Positions 52,996 to 61,646 of a stretch of DNA of 64,000 bases are shown piece by piece. The DNA lies in contig JAXLUK010000005.1 in NCBI GenBank assembly GCA_046329555.1, positions 186,001 through 250,000 of the forward strand, written 5' to 3'. Both the position numbers and the translations under genes were made by a program. The notes under the pieces were generated by a model. That model was given only the letters and a program-made list of their open reading frames with translations, was not told the DNA's origin and searched no databases. Position 1 is the stretch's first letter, and each line of letters begins with the position of its first letter. The stretch is from UBA1941 sp046329555. Lineage in GTDB: Bacteria > Bacteroidota > Bacteroidia > Chitinophagales > LD1.

Positions 52996-53982
52996 ATGTA
53001 CGGAAATACCAGTTTAACAGCAGAGGAAGCGCGCCAGTTGAATCAGGGCGGCGATGATCCGGAAAAATTAGCAGCCTTTGAAGCGCGTATTGCGCGTGGC
53101 GAGAAAATTGAACCCGGCGATTGGATGCCCGAGCAGTATCGTACGCAGTTGATCAGAATGATTGAACAACATGCGCACAGCGAAATTGTAGGCGCGTTAC
53201 CGGAAGGCACATGGATTACGCGCGCGCCGAATTTCAGGCGTAAACTGGCCTTGATTGCCAAGGTTCAGGATGAAATTGGGCACGGACAATTACTGTATTC
53301 TGCAGCAGAAACGCTGGGCAAAACCCGCGAAGAAATGCTGAATGATCTGATGAGTGGAAAGAGTAAATACAGCAATGTGTTTAACTATCCGGCAAAGACC
53401 TGGGCGGATATTGCGGTGATTGGATTTTTGGTAGATGGCGCAGCCATTGTGAATCAGGTCATCAACTCAAAAGGCTCGTTTGGTCCGTATTGCAGGGCGC
53501 TGGAGCGGATTTGCTATGAAGAATCATTCCACCTGAAGCAGGGTCATGATAATTTTGTGTATTTGGCTACAGGCACCAAGGCGCAGCGGGCGATGTTGCA
53601 GGAAGCGCTGAACCGCTGGTACCGGCCGTTGCTGCATTTCTTTGGTCCGCCCGACCGCAATTCGCAGCACAGCGAGAAGTTGATGAAGTGGAAGGTGAAG
53701 CTGGCTTCGAACGACGATATGCGCAACCAGTTTTTAGACCAGTACGTGCCAAAAATTTGGGAATTGGGATTGACGTTCCCTGATCCGAATTTGCGCAAGA
53801 ATGAACAAGGTATTTGGGAATTCAGTGATCCGGATTGGGATGAATTTAAGCGCGTGATAAATGGCGATGGCCCTTGCAATGCCGAGCGGTTGGCGGTACG
53901 CCGGTATGCCGAGCAGGCAGGCGCCTGGGTGCGGCAGGCGCTGATGCAACCACAGGATAAATATGTAGTGCCTTTGGCGTAA
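52996..53982 (+). CDS. paaA: Phenylacetyl-CoA 1,2-epoxidase catalytic subunit
   Basis: 328 residues, the usual length. PaaA carries the di-iron centre; ligand regions are visible as MIEQHAHSEIVGALPEG, AKVQDEIGHGQLLY and ICYEESFHLKQGHDNF. With PaaC and PaaB it forms the epoxidase that converts phenylacetyl-CoA to the ring-1,2-epoxide. The electron donor PaaE is not encoded in this window. Preceded by paaR, followed 31 nt later by paaB. Confidence 0.96.
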   Translation: MYGNTSLTAEEARQLNQGGDDPEKLAAFEARIARGEKIEPGDWMPEQYRTQLIRMIEQHAHSEIVGALPEGTWITRAPNFRRKLALIAKVQDEIGHGQLLYSAAETLGKTREEMLNDLMSGKSKYSNVFNYPAKTWADIAVIGFLVDGAAIVNQVINSKGSFGPYCRALERICYEESFHLKQGHDNFVYLATGTKAQRAMLQEALNRWYRPLLHFFGPPDRNSQHSEKLMKWKVKLASNDDMRNQFLDQYVPKIWELGLTFPDPNLRKNEQGIWEFSDPDWDEFKRVINGDGPCNAERLAVRRYAEQAGAWVRQALMQPQDKYVVPLA

Positions 53983-54013
53983 CGAAAGTAATAACGAAGC
54001 AACAGAAATAACT

Positions 54014-54379
54014 ATGAATTCATTAGATCCAAGAGTACGGCGTTTGTCGATTTCAGGCGAAGAAGCTGCAGGAAAAACCAATACGCATCTGATTACGTGG
54101 GAAGTATTTCATCAGGAAAAACGCGGCAAGCAGGTAGAGCATGTTGGTATTGTTCATGCGGCATCTCCGGAAATGGCGCTAGCCATGGCCAAAGAAGTTT
54201 TTGGCAGAAGGGGAAAGACGACCAATCTGTGGGTGGTGAAATCCTCGGATGTGTATACGCTGGCACCGGAAGATGAAGAGATGTTCGCCACTACGCCAGA
54301 GAAACTGTTCCGCGATCCAATTTATTACAAGGTGCGCGACCGGATTGAAAAGTTTCAGCAGAAACAAAAAGAGCAATAA
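54014..54379 (+). CDS. paaB: Phenylacetyl-CoA epoxidase subunit PaaB
   Basis: 121 residues; longer N-terminus than some homologues but with core TWEVFHQEKRGKQVEHVGIVHAASPEMALAMAKEVFGRRG and LWVVKSSDV. Bridges PaaAC dimers into the active complex; not itself catalytic. paaC starts 18 nt downstream. Confidence 0.93.
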   Translation: MNSLDPRVRRLSISGEEAAGKTNTHLITWEVFHQEKRGKQVEHVGIVHAASPEMALAMAKEVFGRRGKTTNLWVVKSSDVYTLAPEDEEMFATTPEKLFRDPIYYKVRDRIEKFQQKQKEQ

Positions 54380-54397
54380 CTCAAAAACAGATATCCA

Positions 54398-55156
54398 ATG
54401 AATCAGGAAGCAATAAAGAATTTGATTGTAGCGATGGCTGATGATGCGCTCATCATCGGGCATAGAAATAGCGAATGGACAGGGATAGGTCCGTTGTTAG
54501 AAGAAGATTTGGCATTCTCTTCTATGGCACAGGATAAGATAGGTCATGCACAGGCCTTGTACGATATGTTACACCAACATTTCGGGATGCCGGATGCTGA
54601 TCACCTTGGTTTCATGCGCAAGGAAAATGATTTCCGTTGCTGCCAGTTTGTTGAGTTACCCATCGGTGAATACGATTTCAGTTTGATGCGCCATTTTCTG
54701 GCCAGTCATGCTGATGTGATCCGTTGTCGGATGCTGGAACAATCGGCATTTGAGCCATTGGCGCAGTTTGCGCGCAAGGTTCGCGGCGAATTGCGTTATC
54801 ATACGTTTCACGCCGATGTGTTTGTGAAACAGTTGAGCATGGGTACAGAAGAAAGCAAGGCGCGCATGCAACAAGCGCTGAATTACTGTATGCCTTTTGC
54901 GTTGGGCATGTTTGAGACAGTTGAAAGTGAACAGGCATTGGTGGCGGAAAATATTTTTGCCGGAGAGGCGGCATTGAAACAGCAGTGGATAGCCAAGGTA
55001 CAGCCGATGGTGGAAAGTTTTGGGTTAACCTGGACTTCAGAGGAAACATCAAAAGTGATGAATGGCGGGCGTAAGGGCTTTCACACCGAATACCTAAAAC
55101 CGTTATTGGATGAAATGTGCGAAGTAGTGCGCACAGATGAAACGGCGGAGTGGTAA
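54398..55156 (+). CDS. paaC: Phenylacetyl-CoA epoxidase structural subunit PaaC
   Basis: 252 residues, ferritin-like fold without an intact iron site. Typical segments: DDALIIGHRNSEWTGIGPLLEEDLAFSSMAQDKIGHA and RGELRYHTFHADVFVKQLSMGTEESKARMQ. Needed to stabilise and activate PaaA. paaD begins 4 nt after its stop. Confidence 0.95.
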   Translation: MNQEAIKNLIVAMADDALIIGHRNSEWTGIGPLLEEDLAFSSMAQDKIGHAQALYDMLHQHFGMPDADHLGFMRKENDFRCCQFVELPIGEYDFSLMRHFLASHADVIRCRMLEQSAFEPLAQFARKVRGELRYHTFHADVFVKQLSMGTEESKARMQQALNYCMPFALGMFETVESEQALVAENIFAGEAALKQQWIAKVQPMVESFGLTWTSEETSKVMNGGRKGFHTEYLKPLLDEMCEVVRTDETAEW

Positions 55157-55160
55157 TATC

Positions 55161-55664
55161 ATGGAAACGACAGTAGCCAAGGATGATATTGAGGCGCAGG
55201 TGATGGCGCTTTTAGAAACTGTTCCTGACCCCGAGATACCGGTGTTGAATGTGGTGGAAATGGCCATGATTGCAGGTGTTCGGGTTGAGGGTGAAAATAA
55301 GGTAGTGGTGCGTTTTCTGCCTACGTTTACGGGCTGTCCGGCTATTCAGTATATCAGCAATCAGATTGTAAAAACGTTGGAAGCGGCAGGTTTTTCGGCT
55401 ACGGTAGAAGTGGCACGTGATAAGAAGTGGAGTACCGACGATATGACTGCGGCGGCTAAAGAGAAGTTGGAAAAGTTTGGTATTGCTCCGCCCGCAGCAT
55501 TACACGGAAAAGAATTTACAGCAGAAGAACTCAATCGCGTGCGCTGTCCGCATTGCGGCAGTACCGATACTACGTTGCGGTCGGCATTTGGTTCAACCTT
55601 GTGTCGTGCTATTCGCTTTTGTTTTTCGTGTAAGCAGGGCTTTGAGCAGTTCAAGCCGCTATAG
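55161..55664 (+). CDS. paaD: Fe-S/metal assembly protein PaaD of the epoxidase
   Basis: 167 residues from the ATG at 55161; an in-frame ATG at 55137 lies inside paaC and is less likely. N-terminal MIP18-like domain with VPDPEIPVLNVVEMAMI and the conserved Cys in FTGCPAI; C-terminal zinc ribbon CPHCGS ... CFSC. PaaD is thought to mature the epoxidase iron centre or the PaaE clusters. The unit ends here, 15 nt before the convergent rhomboid gene, so paaE is absent. Confidence 0.93.
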   Translation: METTVAKDDIEAQVMALLETVPDPEIPVLNVVEMAMIAGVRVEGENKVVVRFLPTFTGCPAIQYISNQIVKTLEAAGFSATVEVARDKKWSTDDMTAAAKEKLEKFGIAPPAALHGKEFTAEELNRVRCPHCGSTDTTLRSAFGSTLCRAIRFCFSCKQGFEQFKPL

Positions 55665-55679
55665 CAGAAGTAGAGTCTC

Positions 55680-56552
55680 CTATTTCTTACTATACTGAAA
55701 CAAAAAGTCTTTGTCGTCTTTCGACAAGCTTTCATAGCCAGAGGTAGATATTTTATCCAAAATGGCGTCGAGCCGGGCCTGATCATCGGTTGATTTCGCC
55801 TTGGCAAACGATTGTCTGGTTCGTTTTTGTTGATTCCCCCCCCCGGGATTGGGTCGCTGCATCAAATAACCAATCCATTCAAACGGCCGTAGAATATTTC
55901 TTCCCTGCCGCAATTGGCTCACGAAAAGCCACCCGGTAAATGCGCCGCCGCAGTGCGCCAGATATCCGCCGGCATTACCATACGGAATCTGAACGATATC
56001 CAGCAATAGTAAACCTACGGTTACATATTTAATGGGCACCCTGCCAATCAACAGTAAATTTAACTCATGATCGGGATGCAAGGTGGTGGCGGCGAACATG
56101 ATGGCAAAAATAGAGGCCGAAGCTCCAGCCATTAGCGCACTATTTCTAACCGCATAAAAGGCTGGAAAAATCTGATAAGATAACATGAACAACAACGCCC
56201 CGGCAATACCGCCGGCCAGATATAATGCGGATAGCCGGTCGTTGTTCATGTACAACTGATATACCTGCGCAAACACAAACAGGAACAGCATATTTCCCAG
56301 CAGATGCATGACACCTTCATGATAAAACATATAGGTAATGATACTCCACGGCTGATAGAGCAATTGGTGAAACGAGGCCGGCACCTGCAGGTGTTCATGT
56401 ATCCATTGCCACAGTTGCAGGTTGTTGAACATGAATCCTAAAACCTTTACCAATCCTCCAATTACAAACACCAGCAGGTTGAGCGCTATCAGGCGCCACA
56501 TGGCATCACTGCGAATACCGTCTTTGATATCATCAAACCAGCTGCTTGTCAT
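55680..56552 (-). CDS. Rhomboid-family intramembrane protease with cytoplasmic tail
   Basis: 290 residues. Six helices with catalytic Ser in GASASIFAI and His in LAHCGGAFTGW; conserved GVMHLLGNMLFLFVF. After residue ~235 a soluble basic tail ends in RLDAILDKISTSGYESLSKDDKDFLFQYSKK, a motif common in Bacteroidota rhomboids. A run of nine G on the coding strand (PGGGN, at 55836-55844) marks the domain junction and could slip. Overlaps the upstream rhomboid by TAATG, so translation is coupled. Last gene of a long operon. Confidence 0.9.
   Translation of the reverse strand: MTSSWFDDIKDGIRSDAMWRLIALNLLVFVIGGLVKVLGFMFNNLQLWQWIHEHLQVPASFHQLLYQPWSIITYMFYHEGVMHLLGNMLFLFVFAQVYQLYMNNDRLSALYLAGGIAGALLFMLSYQIFPAFYAVRNSALMAGASASIFAIMFAATTLHPDHELNLLLIGRVPIKYVTVGLLLLDIVQIPYGNAGGYLAHCGGAFTGWLFVSQLRQGRNILRPFEWIGYLMQRPNPGGGNQQKRTRQSFAKAKSTDDQARLDAILDKISTSGYESLSKDDKDFLFQYSKK
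55836..55844 (-). repeat. Homopolymer G9 tract in rhomboid coding sequence
   Basis: Nine consecutive C on the plus strand (G on the coding strand), next to GGG. Insertion or loss of one base would remove the last ~55 residues but leave all membrane helices and the catalytic dyad. Confidence 0.85.
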
Positions 56553-57235
56553 TAGTAGAAATTGCTTCTGTCGCGGTTCCAGATTTTTACGATGATATAA
56601 CCCATAAGGGCACCACTCAGGTGCGCCAGGTGTGCAATATGATCGCTTTTATGATCTAGTTGAGATACTAATTCCAGTACAATCATTCCGGCTGCAATAT
56701 ATTTGAGTGGCAGCGGGAATACGCCATAAATGTAAAATTCTGTGTTGCCAAACAACACGGCTGCCGCCGTCAACATAGCAAAAACAGCCCCTGATGCACC
56801 CAAACAACTAGACACCAATTGTACGGAAAGCGTTTCGCTGATCACGTCATGCTCGGCAACATGCGGCCAAAAGGTGCCGCAAGCCATATAAATCTGAACA
56901 CCTTGCGCCAGCAGATACAATAAAGCGCCGCCAATTCCAGTGATGAAAAAGAAAAGTAGTAAACGCTGTCCGCCCCAGAACCGCTCCAGTAAATTGCCAA
57001 AAATGAAGAGGTTAAACATATTGAAGAACAGATGTCCGATGCTGGCGTGCGTAACCAGATGCGTCAGCAACTGATGCGGCATAAAAAAAGGAGAAGCGGG
57101 ATAGTACAGCGACAATGCATCCATCAGCGGCATGCCCTTAATGCTGATGGGTACAAACGCCACTAATAAGTAAACGAAGAGGTTCAACACAATCAGGTTG
57201 AAAACGGCACTTCTTGTATCGATACGAAAATTCAT
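56552..57235 (-). CDS. Rhomboid-family intramembrane protease
   Basis: 227 residues, six helices. Catalytic Ser in LGASGAVFAML and His in LAHLSGALMGY; conserved THASIGHLFFNMFNLFIFG. A periplasmic loop between helices 3 and 4 (YMACGTFWPHVAEHDV) is longer than usual. Pairs with the second rhomboid immediately downstream; the two are only distantly similar. No substrate is evident. Confidence 0.9.
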   Translation of the reverse strand: MNFRIDTRSAVFNLIVLNLFVYLLVAFVPISIKGMPLMDALSLYYPASPFFMPHQLLTHLVTHASIGHLFFNMFNLFIFGNLLERFWGGQRLLLFFFITGIGGALLYLLAQGVQIYMACGTFWPHVAEHDVISETLSVQLVSSCLGASGAVFAMLTAAAVLFGNTEFYIYGVFPLPLKYIAAGMIVLELVSQLDHKSDHIAHLAHLSGALMGYIIVKIWNRDRSNFY

Positions 57236-57242
57236 GAGGGAA

Positions 57243-57659
57243 CTACTTGTTTTTTCCTGACGATTGTTTTTTGAAAAATCCCGCGCCCTGTGGCGTTAGT
57301 GCGTTATAATATTTCATCTTGTCTTTCTCAAATACCAGATAACCGGAAGAGTCGCCGGTGAGGTATAAATCACCGCTTAAAAATTCGCGGCCGTTCCGCT
57401 GCCACATCAAAAAGCCGGTTTTGGGTACAGCAGCGGCTGAGGCAGGTTTCCAGTCAACAAATGAAGAAAAGAGAATAACACTTCTACCTTCCAATGAAAG
57501 CGAAGTTCCCGCGCTGAATACGACATCAATTTGTGTGCACGAATCGCGTAAGGCGTGGTACACCGGCATGGGCAAGGGCTTTGTTTTTGTTTGACCTTGC
57601 GCCCATATCGACAGCAGCAGTACAGTGCCTGCCAGCGACAATCGTATCATTTTCATCAT
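57243..57659 (-). CDS. Small secreted protein of unknown function
   Basis: 138 residues from the ATG at 57659. Signal peptide (MMKMIRLSLAGTVLLLSIWAQG). The mature protein is short and beta-rich (SLSLEGRSVILFSSFVDW, GFLMWQRNGREFLSGDLYL, GYLVFEKDKMKYYNAL) and ends with a basic tail. No family recognised. Sits between smpB and two rhomboids in one leftward operon, 7 nt before the first rhomboid. Confidence 0.6.
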   Translation of the reverse strand: MMKMIRLSLAGTVLLLSIWAQGQTKTKPLPMPVYHALRDSCTQIDVVFSAGTSLSLEGRSVILFSSFVDWKPASAAAVPKTGFLMWQRNGREFLSGDLYLTGDSSGYLVFEKDKMKYYNALTPQGAGFFKKQSSGKNK

Positions 57660-57680
57660 ATACAAACCTAGTGGTTTTCG

Positions 57681-58142
57681 TTAACGATATCGTTTCATTA
57701 CGCGATCCATTTCCCGCTTACCTTCTTTTTTCTTAATGGTTTCGCGTTTATCAAATGATTTTTTTCCGCGACCTAAAGCAATTTCCAGCTTAGCGAAACC
57801 GCGTTCCGATTGAAACAATCTGACAGGAACAATGGCCATGCCTTTCTCTCTCACCTTACTATCAATCCGATCTAATTCACGTTTTTTAAGAAGTAATTTC
57901 CGCAACCGCATTGCCTCGTGATTCATCAGATTGCCGTGGCTGTATTCTGCGATGTGCATATTCTTGATGAACAATTCACCATCGCGCATGAAACAGAAGG
58001 CTTCGTTCAGCGACCCTGCGCCTTCGCGCAATGCCTTAATCTCGGTGCCTTTCAGCACCAGACCGGCCACCATACTTTCCGTTAACTCGTAATTAAACGA
58101 AGCCCGGCGATTCACAATTTCGAGCTTCTTCTGCGCCCCCAT
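57681..58142 (-). CDS. smpB: SsrA-binding protein SmpB
   Basis: 153 residues from the ATG at 58142. EIVNRRASFNYELTESMVAGLVLKGTEIKALREG and a basic C-terminal tail (KRETIKKKEGKREMDRVMKRYR) are diagnostic. Partner of tmRNA in rescue of stalled ribosomes. No ssrA gene was recognised in this window. Starts 1 nt after the stop of the adaptor gene (TAACATG). Confidence 0.96.
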   Translation of the reverse strand: MGAQKKLEIVNRRASFNYELTESMVAGLVLKGTEIKALREGAGSLNEAFCFMRDGELFIKNMHIAEYSHGNLMNHEAMRLRKLLLKKRELDRIDSKVREKGMAIVPVRLFQSERGFAKLEIALGRGKKSFDKRETIKKKEGKREMDRVMKRYR

Positions 58143-58143
58143 G

Positions 58144-59490
58144 TTACTCCGTTTTATACAACTCTTTTTCAGAAACAACTTCTACCAAATCTCCCGGCTT
58201 TAGTGATTTAGAGATGAGTTTGAACGGTGCTTTCACCACTTCCATTTTCTCATCAACACCCGTAACCTCTATATAGTTCGCATCCTGAATGCCGATGGTA
58301 ACCGGAACGGCGCGCACCTTACCTTTATCTACCACAAATACAATCTCGCGCATGTCTTTACGCGCATCTGTTTCTTCTTTTTTGTCGGAAGAAGTATGCG
58401 CTACGGCATTTTCTTCCAGGTCTTTTTTCTCGCGGGGGGTAACGGCCTGAATAGGTACTGATAGTACATTTTCTTTAGCCTGTGTTTTAATATCTACCGT
58501 AGCCGACATGCCTGGCCGGAATGGATACGCCTGTCCATGGGCGGCATCAATTAATTCTGCATAACTGGTTTTAACCAGCTTTACTTTCACTGTAAAATTG
58601 GTGGCTTGCGAAGTGGAAACAATTGCTGTTGCTGTTGTGGAAGAGTAGGCGATTTCTGACACCACGCCTTTAAATTTTTTATTCAGATAAGCATCCACCT
58701 CTACTTCTGCGGTATCGCCAACCTTCACGCGAAGCACATCACTTTCATTCACATCAACCTGCGCCTGCATGTGTTCCAAATCGGCAATTCTGATTAACTC
58801 GGTTCCAGCCATTTGCGCTGTACCTACCACACGTTCTCCTAACTTTACATTCAGTAAAGAAATGATACCGGTAGCTGGCGCGTAGATGCGGGTTTTCTTC
58901 AAGTTGTCGCTGGCTTGCTTCAATTGCGCCTCGCCGCTATTGATAGTAAACGAAGCGGCATTCAATTGTTCCCGTGCAGTGGCCATCGCAGTTTCAGCAT
59001 TTTTCAAAGCATTGGAGGCCTGGTCGAATTCTGCGTCAGAAATGATTTTTTCGTCGTGCAGTTGTTTGTTTCTTCCAAAAGTAACCACCGCCTGGTCATA
59101 CAGCGCTTTGGCATTTTTATAGCTGGCTTCTGCACTCATGCGGTTAGCACGAACTTGAGAAACACTGGCTTGCGACTGGGCCACCACCGATTCATATATA
59201 ACCGGATTGATGATTAGTAACAAGTCGCCTTTCTTAACGCTGTCGCCTTCTTTCACATTGAGTTGAATAATTTCACCGGAAACTTCCGACGAAATTTTCA
59301 CCTCCATTTCCGGGTATAATTTCCCGCTGGCGGTAACCGTTTCCACAATTGAACGGCGCATCGCTTTTTCTACAGCAACCTGTTTCAATTCATCCTTACC
59401 CCACCAGCCCGCTTTCTTGCCGGCAACGCCAATAACAATGGCGAGCAGCAGTAAGCCGCCAATCACGTATAATGTACGATTGTTTTTCAT
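58144..59490 (-). CDS. Efflux periplasmic adaptor (HlyD/MacA type)
   Basis: 448 residues. One N-terminal membrane helix (TLYVIGGLLLLAIVIGVAG), a biotinyl-lipoyl-like domain (GEIIQLNVKEGDSVKKGDLLLIINP), a long coiled-coil hairpin (~105-195), the second lipoyl half (TRIYAPATGIISLLNVKLGERVVG), and a beta-barrel and membrane-proximal part (FRPGMSATVDIKTQ). Connects an inner-membrane pump to TolC. A MacB-like pump gene does not follow, so the inner-membrane partner is elsewhere. Confidence 0.93.
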   Translation of the reverse strand: MKNNRTLYVIGGLLLLAIVIGVAGKKAGWWGKDELKQVAVEKAMRRSIVETVTASGKLYPEMEVKISSEVSGEIIQLNVKEGDSVKKGDLLLIINPVIYESVVAQSQASVSQVRANRMSAEASYKNAKALYDQAVVTFGRNKQLHDEKIISDAEFDQASNALKNAETAMATAREQLNAASFTINSGEAQLKQASDNLKKTRIYAPATGIISLLNVKLGERVVGTAQMAGTELIRIADLEHMQAQVDVNESDVLRVKVGDTAEVEVDAYLNKKFKGVVSEIAYSSTTATAIVSTSQATNFTVKVKLVKTSYAELIDAAHGQAYPFRPGMSATVDIKTQAKENVLSVPIQAVTPREKKDLEENAVAHTSSDKKEETDARKDMREIVFVVDKGKVRAVPVTIGIQDANYIEVTGVDEKMEVVKAPFKLISKSLKPGDLVEVVSEKELYKTE

Positions 59491-59491
59491 G

Positions 59492-60928
59492 TTATTTCAG
59501 TTCAATCGGTTTTCCCATGTAAAAATCGAGCACCTTCATTTGTAAAATGTAGGTGTATTTGGCTTGAATCATTTGCGATTCGGCACGCAACAAATTATTC
59601 TTTGACTGTTGCACTTCGAATGTGTTCGCCAATCCTACAGCATAGCGCTTATCGTATGCATCGAAACTCTTTTTTGCAGACTCCAGACTTTTTTGGTTGG
59701 CGGAAAAATTTTGTGAAGAAGCTAACGCATTAGCATACGCTTTTTCAATATCCTGGCGCAATGTGTTTTTGGTGTTTTCTAAATCCAAAGACCGCATTTG
59801 ATGGTTCAATCGGTTAACCGATAATGCCGTCATTTTTTGCCAGCCTGAAAAAATGGGCACGCTTAAACTGATGCTGACTGTTTTGGTTAAGTTATTTTTT
59901 AGTTGGTCGGAAAACGAAATCGGTTCAGTGCCCGCATATCCGATATTTCTGGCGTAGCCCACGATGGAGCTATTATCGGGATAGGCCGAACCGAAAATGG
60001 GTATATCGGTAACGGAGTAACCAGCGGGTTTCGAACTTTTATCGAAGTAATTGGAGCGTAAAGAGGCGCTGGCCGCCAGCGTAGGACTGAAACTTCCTTT
60101 TGCCATGCGCAAACTGAACATTGCGGAACGAACTCTGGCCTCAGCGGCGCGGATGGAAGGCTGATTCATCGCGGCGTAATCAAAAATGGCCGATGAAGAA
60201 ATCCGGCTGATATCCGTAAGGTGGTCGGTAGTAACCGCAGGTTCACGAATATCAAAAGCTGTTTTTTCAGGAAGTTGAAGTGCGATCCGCAGCGAAAGCA
60301 GCGCCAGGGCAACATTGTTTTTCGCCGTTACTACACTGGCTAAATCGCGTTGTTGTTGCGCTTCAAATTCAAAGCTGGAGGCTTCAGCCAATGTGCCGGC
60401 CCGAACCTGCGCACGTGCCCGTTCTAATTGCGCTTCTGAAATCTCTAACTGCGTTTGGGCGACTTTTAGTAATTCTTTGTTGACGATAATCTGCAGGAAA
60501 TAATTGGTTAGCGTTAGAGCCACATTATTGCTGGCATTTTGGTAATCCTGCTGAGCAGCTTCAAAATCGGCCTTACTTTTCTGAATGTTGTTCAACTGCT
60601 GTAAACCCGTAAACAAAGGAACGCTGCCGCTGAGCCCGCCCGTAGCAGACTGAGAGTTTTGCTGCACATACGAGTAAGTGGTAGGGTTTACCGAGTTGCC
60701 AAAATTGAAATTGTAGCTGGCATCAGCATTAATCGAAGGCAGCAATTTTATTTTGCTTTGGAGCAGGTAGGCCTTGGAAATAGCGGCGTTTAATTGCGCC
60801 TGCTTAATCTGAATATTATTTTCTGCCGCATATTTCAGGCAGCGCTCCAAAGTCCAGGCACTGTCGTTTTGGGCTTCTGCCAGTGTAAAGCTGAACAGGA
60901 TAGAAAATAGCAATAAACTGCGTTTCAC
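59492..60928 (-). CDS. TolC-family outer membrane efflux protein
   Basis: 478 residues from a GTG at 60928. Signal peptide VKRSLLLFSILFSFTLAEA, then two outer-membrane-efflux repeats (WTLERCLKYAAENNIQIKQAQLNAAISKA; ALVLLSLRIALQL region; FEVQQSKNNLLRAESQMIQAKYTYILQMKVLDFYMG). Long alpha-helical barrel channel. The frame is open from 60970, but a perfect TACCTTTGC promoter lies in that extension, so 60928 is the start. First gene of a six-gene leftward operon. Confidence 0.92.
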   Translation of the reverse strand: MKRSLLLFSILFSFTLAEAQNDSAWTLERCLKYAAENNIQIKQAQLNAAISKAYLLQSKIKLLPSINADASYNFNFGNSVNPTTYSYVQQNSQSATGGLSGSVPLFTGLQQLNNIQKSKADFEAAQQDYQNASNNVALTLTNYFLQIIVNKELLKVAQTQLEISEAQLERARAQVRAGTLAEASSFEFEAQQQRDLASVVTAKNNVALALLSLRIALQLPEKTAFDIREPAVTTDHLTDISRISSSAIFDYAAMNQPSIRAAEARVRSAMFSLRMAKGSFSPTLAASASLRSNYFDKSSKPAGYSVTDIPIFGSAYPDNSSIVGYARNIGYAGTEPISFSDQLKNNLTKTVSISLSVPIFSGWQKMTALSVNRLNHQMRSLDLENTKNTLRQDIEKAYANALASSQNFSANQKSLESAKKSFDAYDKRYAVGLANTFEVQQSKNNLLRAESQMIQAKYTYILQMKVLDFYMGKPIELK

Positions 60929-60947
60929 GGCATTATGATATGAAGGG

Positions 60948-60956
60948 GCAAAGGTA
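60948..60956 (-). promoter_or_regulatory. Promoter element TACCTTTGC of the tolC operon
   Basis: Exact TAnnTTTG on the minus strand, 19 nt before the GTG at 60928. Decides the TolC start. Confidence 0.65.
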
Positions 60957-61015
60957 TTTTTCTTTAGCATTAGTAGGGGGTACCGGAATGACCAGTAAAC
61001 GGTAGGTAAGGCGAA

Positions 61016-61540
61016 TCAGGGGCGCAAAAATTTTTGGAGCCTGCGCTTTTGTGCTTCATGATGGCGCATATGCATTTGGCAAAGCGTAACCCATTCTGCC
61101 GCATTAAGGTAACCCAGAAAAGGATGCCGCGTTTTCAGGGTAAGGTCGCTGTTGGGCAGGCGCTTTACATATTCATCGCAAAGGGTTCGAATTTCTTCGA
61201 ACTTGGAAACAATGTATTCTTTTGACTCTGGCATTTTTGGCTCAACTGCTACCGACTCAGGCATGCGGATGCGAACCGCGGGCATGTGGCCAGTTAAAAA
61301 GACCAGTTTGCCCACCCATGTTTTGCCTTTTCCCCGGACGGCGCTATCGTTGCTTAGGCATTTTTCTGCATTTTTGAAGAAGAACCCTTTGGCGCTCATC
61401 CATAGGTGGATGTACACCTGTCCTAACGACCAACCGGTGGCAGGTCGGCGTTGTAACTCTTCAATTGTATAATGGCTGAGGTCGGTTAGGTACGCATCAA
61501 TTGCCCGATTGGATTTGCTTAGAATTTTGGCAGCATTCAT
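61016..61540 (-). CDS. DinB-like four-helix protein
   Basis: 174 residues from the ATG at 61540. Probable metal-ligand His residues sit in QVYIHLWMS and QMHMRHHEAQKRRL, matching the DinB/YfiT three-His site; the helix bundle starts NRAIDAYLTDLSHYTIEELQRRPATGWSLGQ. Family members include thiol transferases and damage-induced proteins; no particular activity is supported. A TATTCTTG element lies 6 nt before the ATG. Confidence 0.75.
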   Translation of the reverse strand: MNAAKILSKSNRAIDAYLTDLSHYTIEELQRRPATGWSLGQVYIHLWMSAKGFFFKNAEKCLSNDSAVRGKGKTWVGKLVFLTGHMPAVRIRMPESVAVEPKMPESKEYIVSKFEEIRTLCDEYVKRLPNSDLTLKTRHPFLGYLNAAEWVTLCQMHMRHHEAQKRRLQKFLRP

Positions 61541-61646
61541 CTGCCGCAAGAATAAGAAACAAAAGCGGCGGTTCCCAACGTTAGAAGGCAATTATGGCAG
61601 GAAGCGCTTTTCAACCAAAAATTTCTATATATTTAAACGCTTATTT

